Shown: piece by piece, positions 12,901-29,537 of the stretch
How positions within the stretch are numbered: position 1 is the first letter of the stretch
How the letters are laid out: each line of letters begins with the position of its first letter
Assembly (NCBI GenBank): GCA_013365365.1
Contig: JABVXU010000271.1
Coordinates: 1-64,000 of the forward strand
Source of the DNA: Cruorifilaria tuberocauda
Taxonomy: Eukaryota; Nematoda; Chromadorea; Rhabditida; Onchocercidae
Reading direction: 5' to 3'
Length of the DNA stretch: 64,000 bases
Made by a program: the position numbers and the translations under genes
The notes under the pieces: model-generated
Databases searched by the model: none
What the model was told of the DNA's origin: nothing
What the model saw: only the letters and a program-made list of their open reading frames with translations

Positions 12901-13242
12901 ATGAAAGTTTCTATGATATTGCAATTATAGTCGTGGGACTAAATGTAGTTTGTATTCGTTGGGAAATATTTAGGAGCGTGCGTTTTAAGATTGAATCTGG
13001 ACTAACGTAACTCGATTGTAAGCTACACATTTTGAAATTCTAAAACTGAAAGTTTCACGAAAATTGTATCGAAATCCAAGGAATCCTTGTCGAAGCACAT
13101 TGATGGCGATGTATTACATGGGATTGCTCAGTATTGATTAATTAGAATTGCAAAGTCGTATTTGTTGAAAAGCGAATTTTGGTTGCAAAGCGAACATCAA
13201 ATCCAAATTCAGAATGCTCTAAATTATTGTCATTTTTTGCAG
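9924..13242. other. Intergenic region upstream of phosphofructokinase
   Basis: About 3.3 kb of AT-rich DNA with no convincing coding exon. ORFs at 10888-11144, 11362-11553 and 12437-12898 are AT-driven, without splice context or family likeness. The notable element is a CRE-like palindrome next to an inverted CCAAT box at 12428-12440. The last bases are the acceptor TTTTTTGCAG that precedes the PFK start. Confidence 0.5.
12428..12440. promoter_or_regulatory. CRE palindrome TGACGTCA with adjacent ATTGG
   Basis: The perfect 8-base cAMP-response palindrome TGACGTCA is directly followed by ATTGG, the reverse of a CCAAT box. It lies 818 bases before the phosphofructokinase ATG. bZIP factors of the CREB/ATF group and NF-Y bind these sequences in animals. 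Use in this genome is not shown, and an 8-mer can occur by chance in 64 kb. Confidence 0.3.
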
Positions 13243-13245
13243 AAT

Positions 13246-18085
<4,840 letters not shown>

Positions 18086-18163
18086 GTACCATAAGTTATT
18101 TGGACTTTTTATAGTTGTCAAAAACCTCTACTTCTATAAAATATTCTGAACATCTATCACTAC

Positions 18164-18182
18164 ATCCGGCGTTTTGCCGGAT
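18164..18182 (+). other. Perfect GC-rich hairpin in the PFK 3' UTR
   Basis: ATCCGGC, then GTTTT, then GCCGGAT: a perfect 7-base stem with a 5-base loop, 78 bases after the PFK stop and before AATAAA at 18291. The stem is far more GC-rich than the surrounding UTR. It does not match the histone mRNA stem-loop consensus. A role in mRNA stability or protein binding is only inference. Confidence 0.5.
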
Positions 18183-18290
18183 CTTTCTCATTCTAGTTCA
18201 AGCAATCCAGTTTTGCTGTTCATTTGTTCTTCTTCATCAATGAGTCTTATAAAGCATTTTAGCAATTTATATTAACTAGCAAACATTATT

Positions 18291-18296
18291 AATAAA
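18291..18296 (+). terminator. Poly(A) signal AATAAA of PFK
   Basis: Canonical AATAAA about 205 bases after the stop codon, in a TA-rich stretch. It is the first clear signal after the gene. Confidence 0.5.
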
Positions 18297-19003
18297 TTTA
18301 TTCGACGAAAATTGTAGAGTTTTAATTACGATTGTCTTACTAGTATGATTGCTATGTAATTACATTTTTATTATTGTAGGACACTTTCATCATTTGAAAT
18401 GGTATAAAAACTCAAACTAGAGATTCTTCGTGTTTGTTTCAATCTTATCTTATTATCCATGAATATGTGTGTTATTAACCCAATTTATTATTTTGCAAAA
18501 CAGCGAAACTCTTGATGGCAAAGGAAGAACGTACGAGTGACAGTACGATAAGTAGGCAAGGTCATCAAAATTCACTACGAAATTAAAAAGAATTGTCGTA
18601 TCCATTAAAAGTTGAGACGCCGCGAAAAAGAGTTAATGAATTGCGGTATATCAAATGGAGTGAGAGAATCATTTTATTGAAATATCACATTCCGTTCATA
18701 AAATAACAATATGAATAAAATTTAGTATGCAACAAGTCAGACTAAAGTAACAAAATGTGAGGATTGTAATTGTCCAGCATTACACTCAACTATAATTCAG
18801 GACTGGACGACCAGACGTAAAAGTAGATTTATTTAAATTCTTGAATAATGAGCTAGTTTTAAAGTTTGAAGTAATTAATTCGTTTAAAAAACTCCAAACT
18901 TTCAAAGCGAATTTAAAATTTTAGTTGTTGTTTGCACGGTTTTTGCAAATAAAGTTGGACTTTACTGATCAAAACTAAGCAGAAAAAGAAATTTGCTTCG
19001 TTT
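18297..19003. other. Convergent intergenic region
   Basis: AT-rich DNA between the 3' ends of PFK (+) and the DB-module gene (-). No coding exon or repeat is seen. It contains the 3' UTRs of both genes. Confidence 0.5.
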
Positions 19004-20338
19004 TCAAGCTTCAAATGTTCGTGCAAGTCTTACATCAACGGTTGTTGGTTTATTTTTAGTGTCAGTTTGCTCCATAAAACAGCGTTTAATATTTTCAAAC
19101 CGTTCATAACAGGGTAGATAGGACAAATCCAATTTCGTCACATTTCCCGGTCTCTATAAGATGATAAAATCGATGGAATTTAAATTATGTTCGAAACTTA
19201 AAATTTTACGAAAGATAAAATTGATGCTTACTTGATCACAAAATGTGAGACATTTCTTTCCGGCAAATGTTGTTGCGACATTATTCCGCATGCAACATTC
19301 AGTATGATCAAGTCCACCAGCAGCACAATATGATATATCAGCCAATGCTGACAACGGACATTTATCAAGTTGAAGATACATAGCCTTAATCGAAAGCCAA
19401 TGAATATTCAGTAGAATTAAAATTTTTATTGCTAACGAATCACCTACATCATCTTGCTGTCTTCAATTCGGGATTTTTTGGCAAATGAAATATGCGAAAA
19501 TAAAATTAAACAGACATCTTTTTCAAATTCCAATCACTACCTGCAGAATAGTTTTTGTATATGTAGCATATGAACACTTTTCTAAGCAACTATCTGGAAG
19601 CTGCTGTTGAACACAGCATTCATAGAACTGCTCATTGACCATTCGTTCGGTATTTAATTCTTGGTGCTACAAAGTATGAAAAAGAAATTGTTCTACGGTG
19701 AGAACAATTCATATTCTAACCGTCTTATGGAATCTTCACTCCTACCAAAAAATCAAAATCGTCCTATTTTTAATACAACAATTGGATAGAGATGATGCAA
19801 TAATGAAACGAAAGGATGTCAAGTTCGACATTTAAACTACTCAAAAAAGAACCCGCTTTGGAAATTACTTTTAAAAAAGAATTTATTCACTGTAACTTGG
19901 GTTTGTTATTATTAAAATTAAGAATTTCAGTACTGTCAAGAATAAACATTACTGTTGCTAATGAGTATGGCGCAAGGACAACAAAATTTTGTAACAAGAA
20001 TGTTTACTAATTAATTTTAGCTATTTCATTTCCTTCCGGTTTAATTTTTTGCCACAAATTCATAATTTTAAAGATACTTTTGTGGTAGGATCGGAGACAG
20101 CGTTATCATTTCTCGGCTTGTTTACCGCGTCCTCGAGTATTTTCGAGGATCGTGCACGTGCTCTAGAATAACAGCCGTATTGTCCACATGCATATCCGGG
20201 AGCACAACCGCCAGAACACACGGGAGCTACTGGTTGTACACAACCGTAACCACCACCACAAACTCCAGATGAAAAGCATGCTTTGCCGACGTGAATGCTT
20301 ACATATAGAAGAATAACATTTAGCATACCACTGGCCAT
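19004..20338 (-). CDS. Secreted DB-module protein with Cys/Gly-rich N-terminus
   Basis: Probably an extracellular nematode protein; molecular role unknown. Exons in transcript order: 20338-20078, 19666-19541, 19384-19232, 19153-19004; 229 residues, all junctions phase 0. Residues 1-20 form a signal peptide (MASGMLNVILLYVSIHVGKA). Next comes a short repetitive Cys/Gly segment with GVCGGGYGC, VCSGGCAPGYACGQYGC, then a basic linker with RARARSS. The C-terminal half carries the DB module: twelve cysteines in the order ECC, SC, KC, KC, YC, ECC, KC, FC, PC, RC. That count and the two ECC pairs fit Pfam DB (PF01682), a family found mainly in nematodes. The ATG is supported by the signal peptide. Alternative upstream exons cannot be excluded. 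Confidence 0.88.
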
Positions 20339-23300
20339 AACAATCTCAGTTTATTTTCACCACCAAAAGTTCGATCTTAACAAAGCGCCACACCAATTAA
20401 GTAAAGTTTTGGTAAGAGTTCACAGTTCAAAAGCGTTTAAAAGGACCTCTCTGTCTCGTATTTTCATTATTTAATATTAATTAGAAACCTTTTAAATTAC
20501 CAAACTTCCAATTTTTAATCTGTTAACCAAATAATGATATGGCTGGACACTTGTTGATTAGCTTTAAAATTCACATAATAAAAAATTTGAATTCCATTTT
20601 TCCAAAACAGAATACTTGAGATCTAAAGTCAATCATATTTTCCCTTAAAGGCCATAAAGAAAAAATGTAAAAGCAGTTGCTAGTGAAAATGTTTTCTTAT
20701 GATGTTGAAGAAGTAACTGATTTATGTAACAAACTTCTTGGAATTTAAATACAGAATGTGAATCCCCACCCACTATCTCTTAAATTAAATATGAGAGTTT
20801 CATCAAATAGCTAATAGAAATCATTTGAATTATTTCTGACAGGGACATTTGCGCAAAACGAATCAGAAAATGAGAAAAGAAAGATGACGGGATAGATCCG
20901 GTTCTAATTTGCTAATAACTTGCTTTTTGCACTGCTTTCTTTTTCACTTTTTTCACTAGTTTGATCCATCTTGCTGTAATGGTTCGAATGGCTCGAATTC
21001 ACTATTGCCAACGGCATTCCAGGATTCACCATATTTCGTTCCACTTGGCAATCTAGCAAAACTGCGTACTCAACCTCTCATCTGTGTTTGGAACTGTCGC
21101 TCATAACGCCAAATAGGAAGATAGTAGAGAGAATTTAACAAACAGATACAGACTTATTGGGGTAATGTTTCGAAAGTTTTTAATTTCTCATTTAAAAAGC
21201 TAATAATATGTCAGTGCTAAATATGTTAGCGCACGCAATATAGTTGATTTGCGATATTTATCAAAGCCATATTTTTCGAAAATGCTTAAGAACTTTCGCG
21301 CTGTTGACAATGCTAAAAATTCCTGAAGTTCTCAATACATAACGACTCCAAGAAGACATCTTAAGCAGAAGCATTGCAAATCTCATTGTGACCAAGGCTT
21401 AGTTTAAGTTAAAAGGAAGTATACTAACTTTCAAAATCACTTCTGTTTGCCACATAAGTAGAGGAAGGAATGCACCGGACAGAGATACGCCGTCTTTTTA
21501 GACAAAAATCTTCAAGAAAATACTGCAACAAAAATTTAATCCCTATATTAATTGATAACACAATTAAATGGTTCAGCGATAGCCGTGGGGAACGTAATCT
21601 TTCTTCTACTGAAAACCTGGATGAGAGTAATGCTCTGATGCTTGTGTTATTGCTGGTTCGTTATAAACATAATAATTGTTAATTCCAACCAGCTGGTTTA
21701 GAATTTGCGCTAGTTCAGAAAAACTCTTCTTCATCCTCCATATTTTTCTTCTTATTCATTGGATTACAAAACAAAAAGATGAATAATCCAACAACTCGTT
21801 TTTCTTTAAATCTAGAAAATGAAATTTCCCAGCTCCATGTAACTTTCGCATGTATCATTTGGGAAAGATGCAACTTCCTCCGAACTTTAAATTATTTCTA
21901 ATTATCGAAACTCTTTTATATCAGAATCCCTAGCTTTCGCGACTTCAATAAACAGGAATAAGCTTTCATGACTTCAATATGGTTCTGCTCCGATCTTTTA
22001 TTTGGTTCACATATTTAACCATTATTGAAGCTCATTTTGCTTGTAATGTCGGCAATTTTATTGGAAAAAACGCGCAGACAGGTTTCAAAAACTAGACGAA
22101 CGAACTGTCTTTATTGAAGGTGATTTGCGCAGGAAATTTCCCTTAAAATTAATCATGCAACTTATTTGATAAACTGACTGCTTTGCATTCCAAATGTATA
22201 AAATTTTTTGAATTTTTAAAAAACAGCATCATTCAATCTTTTTCCAATTTATAGGCAAAAATAAAAATTGGTATAGGTTCTACAACAACTAACTTAACTG
22301 CTATTTTGAAACGATTTCGATTATCCACTTCCACGTGACCCTGTAGGTAAAAGCGTCCATTCGAAAGAGAACTAAATCCAAAACCATGCACATCTATATA
22401 ATCTTTAAGTTCCATTTCATTAATTTTCAAACGTTATCAATTCTAAATCCGATATGCAGTTTATCCATAAAATTCAAAGATAACTTTGAATCTTTACTCT
22501 AAATTTTTTTGAATTTTTATAAAAGAAAATTTATGCCTCAAAAACTTCCTTTCTCATTCTGCAAATTAACACGATCATTATGAATTTCGCATAAATTATT
22601 TTTAATTAATCTTTCAGTGAAGAGCGCTTGAAAATCTTAACGCCAGTGACCGACCTGCAACGACAAAAAAAGAAATATTGAAAATAAACAACCACTTCTG
22701 ATACAAGCTGTAACATTAGCTTATAAGCACTTCCCTAAATAGGATAAAGTTCTTAATATAAGATGAGTTACAAAATGCAAGTTCGACTATTAACCAAAGT
22801 GCATATCCCAATTTCAATAAAAATAAACAATTTATGTGACATATTCAACTAATACAACTAAAACGCACTCTTTAATAAAACTTATCACAAGAGCCAATCT
22901 CATATTGAATGTTTCCCTACTTATCACTCATTAAAATCGGTTTGCTGGAGTTTTGAGAAGAAAAACTATAATTTTCCCCAACAAAGCCCGATATTCAGCC
23001 TATATTTCAATCCATAAGTTCTAGTTTTACATCTCCAACTTCAAGTTTAATTGTAACGCATAATTCACCAGAGTGTACATAACAAGAAACTTAGCTTTTT
23101 GAATTGAATTACCACCATGATAACGACGATACTACACACAGCGGAATCCCCGGATATACAATCCGGAACACCCCGACCACTCGAGCCAGTCAAATTTCTA
23201 CCTTTCGCAACACTATCGTCCTTGCACTCTCTTCATTTCCACCTTTCTGCCACTGCTGCTTTTCATCCGTTCTTACCATCCACTTCATCCATTACATATC

Positions 23301-23851
23301 GCGAAGTGGAAACGCAAGCATATGTAAGGACTACGAGATGTCACGTGTGTTACACGTATTGCTGTTGCTTTCTGACATCTATGCCACTTGTGTTTCCCTC
23401 TTCATGTCTCCTATTTCCTATCTCCGTTCCACCTTGTATTTTTTGGATAATAAATTAGATGATAACTTTGACGCCTAGTATTCTCATGTCTAATAAACAA
23501 TGATAAACTAAATCAAGTGGAGCCTGTATCTGAAATTAGTCCTGTAAATGAACAAATTGACGAGGAGAAATTTATTCAGTATACCAACATACTCACGGGG
23601 AGCTTAAAGTTAAGCGTGCAAGTAACGTCAGAATTAAAGCGATGAGATCTCTGCATTGTTGCTTAACTATCTCATTTATTATAAGAAATATTTCGGTTAA
23701 TGTAGGTCAAATTCTTTCTCTACTTTTTCCGCTAAACCATTTAGAATCCACGTTATCTGCATAATTTTGTTTGTTCATGTGTAATAACATATTCTTGAAA
23801 ATTTTGCTGTTAACGAATTTCATAATCAGCAAAGGAAATCCTGGAAAAATA
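20339..23851. other. Divergent intergenic region (DB gene / ribophorin I)
   Basis: 3.5 kb of AT-rich DNA that should hold both promoters. ORFs at 21470-21682 (+) and 22233-22430 (-) lack splice signals and known similarity. The second has a protein-like beta pattern (GRFYLQGHVEVDNRNRFKI) but is unsupported. From 23104 to 23478 a pyrimidine-rich stretch is open in two frames at once, which indicates composition rather than coding. Confidence 0.45.
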
Positions 23852-26800
23852 ATGTCGTGGTGGAAAGATTTTCTTTTCCTGTTGATTGTCACCTCTATAG
23901 TTAATAGTACCCAGTTGCCTTCTGGTGATATTACAATTTCGGTAGAACGATTGATTGATATATCGACACAGGTAAATTTCGATTTCGTATTTTTCTAGAC
24001 ATGTATGTAGTGTCGATTGTAACTAAGTGCATAACTACATTCATCTGTTTTGCTTGGATTTTTGAGCAAAGTGTTAAAAAACTATTGCATTCAATCCGTT
24101 CATTAATCAGTTGAAGCAGTCTTTTATCTGCATAAAGTTAAGAGCAAAAAAAAGAAAGAACTTTATGGTAGTTCAAGCTTTTTTTCACGAGATTAATATA
24201 CATCAAACTTTCATTGTTGCAAACATTTTCCAGATAGTGAAAGTGACCGATAAATATGAAGTAACAAATAATGGAAATAAGGAAATCAACAGTTTCGTAC
24301 ATTTAATCCATGAAAAGGAATATTTGCGGCTTGCATGCATTTCCGCAGCTATTTCAAAAAAAGATACAAGATTAAAGTTGTCAAATATTGAGGATGGAAA
24401 AGATAGTATTAAAGAAGGATTTGTAGCTTACAAGGTTATTATTTCACTTTTCTAAAATTTTTAATACCCAGTTAAATATTACGTGCAATTAAGAAAAAAA
24501 TTATCACAAAATTTTGTTTGCAGATTGATTTGCTAAATAGCATTCCACCGAGTGGTAAAACTATTGTTACCGTGGAGTACCAATTGACAGAATATTTAGA
24601 ATTGCATCCTAAAAAAATCACTCAAGCCGAATCACAGTGGGTCCCTGTTATGTTAAGCTCTTCGTTTTCCCAAGGATCATTTTCTTTCTTAAATAGCTGT
24701 ATTCCGTTTTATGTAGTTTCATCAAGATTATCGATTACTGTTTATCGAAATGAATAAGACCGTTGCACGTTTTAATAATGTGTTCTCAACTTTGTTCCTG
24801 TGCTGTTATTGGCGGATAAGGCTTTCACTGAAACACCGACAAATAAATTTTGACAGTTGTTTCAAAGAAGAATTTCTAAATCACGATATCACTGAGTTAT
24901 AACTTTCCGAACTTAGGTTTGCTGTTTACAAAGGAAATGCACATGTTCCGAGTATTTATCCGATGAAACAGGAGAAAACTGTGATTCTTCTTCCAAGCGG
25001 AAAGCTTGAATCTCGCACAACAGTTTCACCAACATCAGTTGACACTAATAAAATAACTTATGGTCCATATGTCGATCAGAAACCGTATACAGTGGTGAGG
25101 TTTTTAATTCTGCAAATATAAATAAACATAGATATGTTTATTTACTTATTTGTTTATTTATTTATTTAACAATGAATTTTGAATGAAGTGAATCAAACAA
25201 TAAAAATCTTTTTTGAAATCGAAACTTTAAAATCTAAAATCACACCGTTTTGGTCAAAATAACTGCTTCATATTGTAAATTTATTTGAGATGGAAATCAT
25301 TGTACACTATGAAAACAACACGCCATTCGTTGTAGCAACTGATGTGGTGAGAGTGATTGAACTTTCACATTGGGGGAATGTTGCTGTGGAGGAATCGATT
25401 AGTGTTGTTCACAAGGGAGCAGAATTGAAGGTGTTCTTGATTTTGTTCCTGTTGTTTATTAAACTGAAAATATTTTAATATCTTTTAATGTTCGATTTCT
25501 AGGGTTCTTTCTCTCGTCTTGATTTCCAAATGGATCGAAGAGGCAGTAAAAGACCAATAGTAACTCAATATAAAGTATGTATTTTGGTAAACTTATAATT
25601 CGACTGTTCCTATTCATGTTTACATACTTTAACTTAATCCGAAGGAATGGTTGCAGACTTTGTTACCAGCATCGGCGAAAGATATTTATTACCGCGATGA
25701 AATTGGCAACATCTCTACTTCAGCTGTACGGAAAATGACAGATGTTGTTGAATTAATTGTACAACCGCGTTTTCCACTGTTCGGTGGATGGAAAACAGAT
25801 TATGTACTTGGTTACAACGTTCCAGCTTATCAGTATCTTTATTCCTCAGGCAATAAATTCACATTGAAGATGCGTATTGTCGATCATCTCTTTGATGACG
25901 CTGTTATTGAGAATTTGAAGTTGAAAATTATCCTACCAGAAGGAAGCAAGTAATGTTCAAATTTATTATTTAATATAGTTTTGTTTTGATTTCCAATTCC
26001 TAGTTGGAGTGAACTGCTCCAGTTCTCATTGAATATTTCCAGAAACTTTAAATTGACGACACCATATCCAGTGACCAGACATCCAGATGAATTACATTTC
26101 ACATATTTGGACACTATCGGCCGTCCTGTTATTACAATTGAAAAAGATAACCTCGTCGATTTTCATATCCAGATGTTCACTGTATGTTTTTTTTTATTTA
26201 GTTTCCTCAAAACTTTGCAGATATGCAACCGATCATTATAAATTGAGAAACTCCATTTTGTGTCTGTCATTGAAAATAAAGAAATTCACTACACGATAAA
26301 CGATATATTAAATGTTAAATAAAAGAGGGAATGTAAATTTATCCTGATGTGTTAGTTATTCTTCATAATGCGATTTTACAGTTACACTATGAATTTGACC
26401 GTATGCAGCTTTGGAGAGAGCCCTTCCTTGCTTGTGCTGCCTTTGCAACATTGTTTCTTGCAGTCATCATATATGTCCGGTTGGATTTCACAATCTCACC
26501 TGTAAGCTGTTCATTTTCAATGTTTGTTTTTTTCAGGTTTATCAGTATGTAAAATAAATATGTTTGTTTCTTTGATCCTTTTCTAAAGCTTCTTAACTTA
26601 TAAAAACTTATAAAAATATCTCATTCTCAAATGATTCTTTGTTCGGTTGCAGTTTCTACTTCCTTAAAGGTCTTCTTGATAGATGGCAGTGTAAAAAATT
26701 ATTGACTTCTCTTTTCATGTATTTCTTTGTATTATTTTTCTTAATATAAGCTTTTTAAAGTAAGTTTAAAATTAGATAATGAAAATTTTTATATGCATTT

Positions 26801-28054
26801 TGAGGATGTTGCAACAGAAAGTCGCCTACAAGCTCAGGGACAAGTGGAGCACTTAACGGATCTTCATGCTGATCGATTAAAAATTTATGACCATTTTACA
26901 GATGCCGTGAATAAATTCAAGAATACTAAGGTCTTGCTTATCTTTCCATGTTTTTGTAAGAAAAATACAAGCAACAGCACTATATTGTATTATATTGTGA
27001 CAGTGTTTTATTAAAAATTGTCACCCCACGAAATTTCAGGATTTAGCTGCATTTACAACAGCAAGAAAAAAGGCGGAGAATGATTTAAAAAACGTTGGAC
27101 AAGCTATCAGTGATCTGCAGAGCGAATTAAAATCTACCAACGCTGACATATCTGACAAGGTATTTTTTTATTTTAACTTCGGCTTACTAATTAATCATTG
27201 TCTCATTTAAGGAATGGTGAAATTGAATGTAATATTAATTTATAAATAAAATGCCCATCAGGTCTTTTTATTTTCTATTTCATTAAAATTGTGTTATATG
27301 TACAAGGTAGAAAGTGCAACTGAGTAAATGCGAAACAAATGAAATACTCAGACTAAATAGTATTCATGGATTCTAATTACAGTGTTCGTATCTTTATTTG
27401 ATTTCAGTTAAACGAAGTCAATAAAATACACAAATTAATGATGGATGTTATAAACAATTATCTAGGACAGGTAAGATTTCTGAAACACCTGGAATAAGAA
27501 AAACTAGCGTGATTGATCATGCGGATTTCATGTTTTCATTGATTGTAGTGCCAAAAGCCTGAAATTTTATTAGATGTTTCACCTCCAGACTGTGTTGAAA
27601 CACCAAAAATATCCTTGCATAATCGTTTAAGCAGTTCTGAAGACTTCAATTCAATATATCATCATTGCTAAAATGCATGAATTTTCGAATATTTCACAGC
27701 TCCCAAATCATTCGGTTCAGTCCATGAATTTTAAGCCATCACTAATTTGGGCTGCTTAACTTTAGCCAATAAAAGCGTGATATCATCCTTCAAAATACGT
27801 ATCGATGAGATATGTTAAAGCGAAAAATTTATAGTTAGTTCATAAAAGGAATTTCTTCAGAAATCCATTTGATGAAATACTAGAGACGATTGCAGTTTTT
27901 TTTTCTTTAAACTTGAAATGTTGCATAGTTTCAGACGGAACGTTTTGTTAAAGGACAGCTTTCCAAAGCGGCTTTCACCGATGCGGAGAAATCGTATGCA
28001 CAGAAGCTAAATGAAGCAAAGGAGAAAATGGATTCTGTAATTTATGCTCTGTGA
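23852..28054 (+). CDS. RPN1: Ribophorin I, oligosaccharyltransferase subunit
   Basis: Subunit of the ER oligosaccharyltransferase complex that N-glycosylates nascent proteins; type I membrane protein. Thirteen exons: 23852-23971, 24234-24434, 24524-24636, 24917-25094, 25290-25430, 25503-25574, 25657-25949, 26043-26181, 26382-26501, 26805-26930, 27040-27159, 27408-27470, 27935-28054. These total 602 codons, so 601 residues, against about 607 in mammals. A signal peptide is at residues 1-20 ([15 protein letters not shown]). Family blocks include [53 protein letters not shown] and [13 protein letters not shown]. One membrane helix ([16 protein letters not shown]) is followed by a cytosolic coiled tail of about 150 residues. 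The ATG was chosen because it begins the signal peptide; an upstream in-frame stretch has no clear start. Confidence 0.96.
25139..25170. repeat. TTTA/TTTG tetranucleotide microsatellite
   Basis: A short imperfect run of TTTA, TTAC and TTTG units in ribophorin intron 4, about 30 bases long. No function is evident. Confidence 0.6.
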
Positions 28055-29204
28055 ATTATATATTTGGACGAAATTATGATGAAAACAAATTGGATTAGAA
28101 TTGCATAGTTTTAAAGACGCTCTTGTAAAGAAAACCGAAGTTAAATACCATCCACGATGCAAATGATAAATTTATATAAGCTAAATATTGATTTCGAAAA
28201 GAATCTTTCTTGTTTAATGCATCATGGATTACTACCTCCTTTAGCTTTGAATCATTTCTGAAACGTGCATTGTGTCCTTGATTCATTTTTATTCTGGTTG
28301 GGGTGTGGATAAGTGTTATCATATAAGATAATTGATATAACGAATGTGTGATTGTTGTACTTTTTGTTACCACTTGTTCAACATTTCATTTGTTAAATTA
28401 TTAGTGTTTTTTTATATACTTTTTTAAAGTTATCCTTATTTCTCATAAAAGTTTATTAAGGTTGTGTCTAATTTTTCTTATTGGTTGCTGTTTTCGTTGC
28501 AAATCGAGTGATAAATAGCTCAGCGAGCTCGAAAGCTCTTCAGCACAGTTTCGAAAATGTTACAGGACGATGCACTATTAAGCAGCAGATAGTATGATAA
28601 TTTGATAATTAAATTTCGGAGGATTCTTTTCTTTACTAAATATAATTTTAAAGTTCTGTTTTAGTAGCATAAGTTTAACTCTGAGATTTTTGAGATGGGC
28701 ATTGAAGTTTTCTGTTATTTACTTTCTTGTTGCTGTATTTGTAGAAGCATAAATTGCGTTAAATATTGAGTAATTTTGTTCCTAATTGCCTGCATATGTT
28801 GCTCCATGTATGCTTCGTGCAAATTTTGTACTTGCAGCTGAATCAAATTCAGTGTTTCGTAATTCAAAAAAATTCCAGATTAATCCGTAGCGGGATATTT
28901 GGTATCTTTTGGGATGCAGTAGTTTATAATTTTTAGCATTGATTTACAGTTTACACGGTTAGTCTTCGATAGATATGTGTTTTTCAATGACTACTATAAG
29001 ACTTTTATATATTAAAATTGTGCTGAGTAAAGGTGTAACGGTAATATGTAGACTTTGAAGAAAGCGTTGAGATAGACAGAAAACGTTGTAATGTTTTTCT
29101 CTGTGGTCCTTTTTTATGTATGATTTTTGTATTTTCAAACGTTACGTGTTTCAGATATTACGTTGTATTGTGAAAAACATTCACTAATTTGATGACATCC
29201 TGGC
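28055..29204. other. Intergenic region, ribophorin I to BET1
   Basis: 1.15 kb holding the ribophorin 3' UTR and the upstream region of the BET1 gene, same orientation. No exon, structured RNA or repeat is recognised. The spacing is longer than the roughly 100-400 bases usual inside nematode operons, though filarial operon gaps can be larger, so operon membership is undecided. Confidence 0.4.
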
Positions 29205-29537
29205 ATGACATACCGAGGAAGCAGTAGTGGTGTAAGTGTGATGAGCGAAAATAACGATGAAACATTCGTGGAACGTCGTAATGATGTTTTGGTTGAAAAG
29301 CTATCCGGAAAGGTTGCTGCATTGAAGAAGATAACAATAGCAATTGGTGATGATGTACGGGAGCAGAATCGTTTGTTAAATGAAATGGAAACGGATTTCG
29401 ACGCATCAAAAGGTTTGCTTGGCTCAGCGATGCGAAAATTTAATCGAGTTGCTAAAGCTGGTGGCAAGAATTTGACATGTTATCTTGTTTCGTTTGCATT
29501 ATTTGTTTTCTTGATAATTTATTATTTGATTCGTTAA
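29205..29537 (+). CDS. BET1: BET1 family SNARE
   Basis: Qc-SNARE for ER-to-Golgi vesicle fusion, tail-anchored in ER/Golgi membranes. A single exon encodes 110 residues, close to the roughly 118 of mammalian BET1. The SNARE motif spans about residues 26-85 (LSGKVAALKKITIAIGDDV, then REQNRLLNEMETDFDASKG) with the central Gln in EQNR. The membrane anchor is residues 91-108 (YLVSFALFVFLIIYYLI), with only R after it on the lumenal side. The first ATG (29205) gives MTYRGSSSG; a second in-frame ATG 12 codons later is possible. The antisense frame is also open here but is a shadow. Confidence 0.92.
   Translation: MTYRGSSSGVSVMSENNDETFVERRNDVLVEKLSGKVAALKKITIAIGDDVREQNRLLNEMETDFDASKGLLGSAMRKFNRVAKAGGKNLTCYLVSFALFVFLIIYYLIR

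Noticed and set aside
18164..18182. Bacterial intrinsic terminator, implying bacterial DNA
   Set aside because: It lies in the 3' UTR of an intron-rich nematode gene, and no bacterial-type ORF is nearby. No Wolbachia-like insertion was seen anywhere.
21470..21682. 70-codon plus-strand ORF
   Set aside because: No recognisable similarity, no splice or trans-splice acceptor at the start, ordinary AT-rich surroundings.
22233..22430. 65-codon minus-strand ORF with beta-like pattern
   Set aside because: The text looks protein-like but there is no acceptor near the ATG, no signal peptide and no family match.
23104..23478. 124- and 113-codon ORFs in two frames
   Set aside because: Pyrimidine-rich DNA is open in both frames; no exon borders or similarity, and neither joins ribophorin I.
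29135..29467. Antisense ORFs of 110 and 83 codons
   Set aside because: Shadows of the single-exon BET1 gene.
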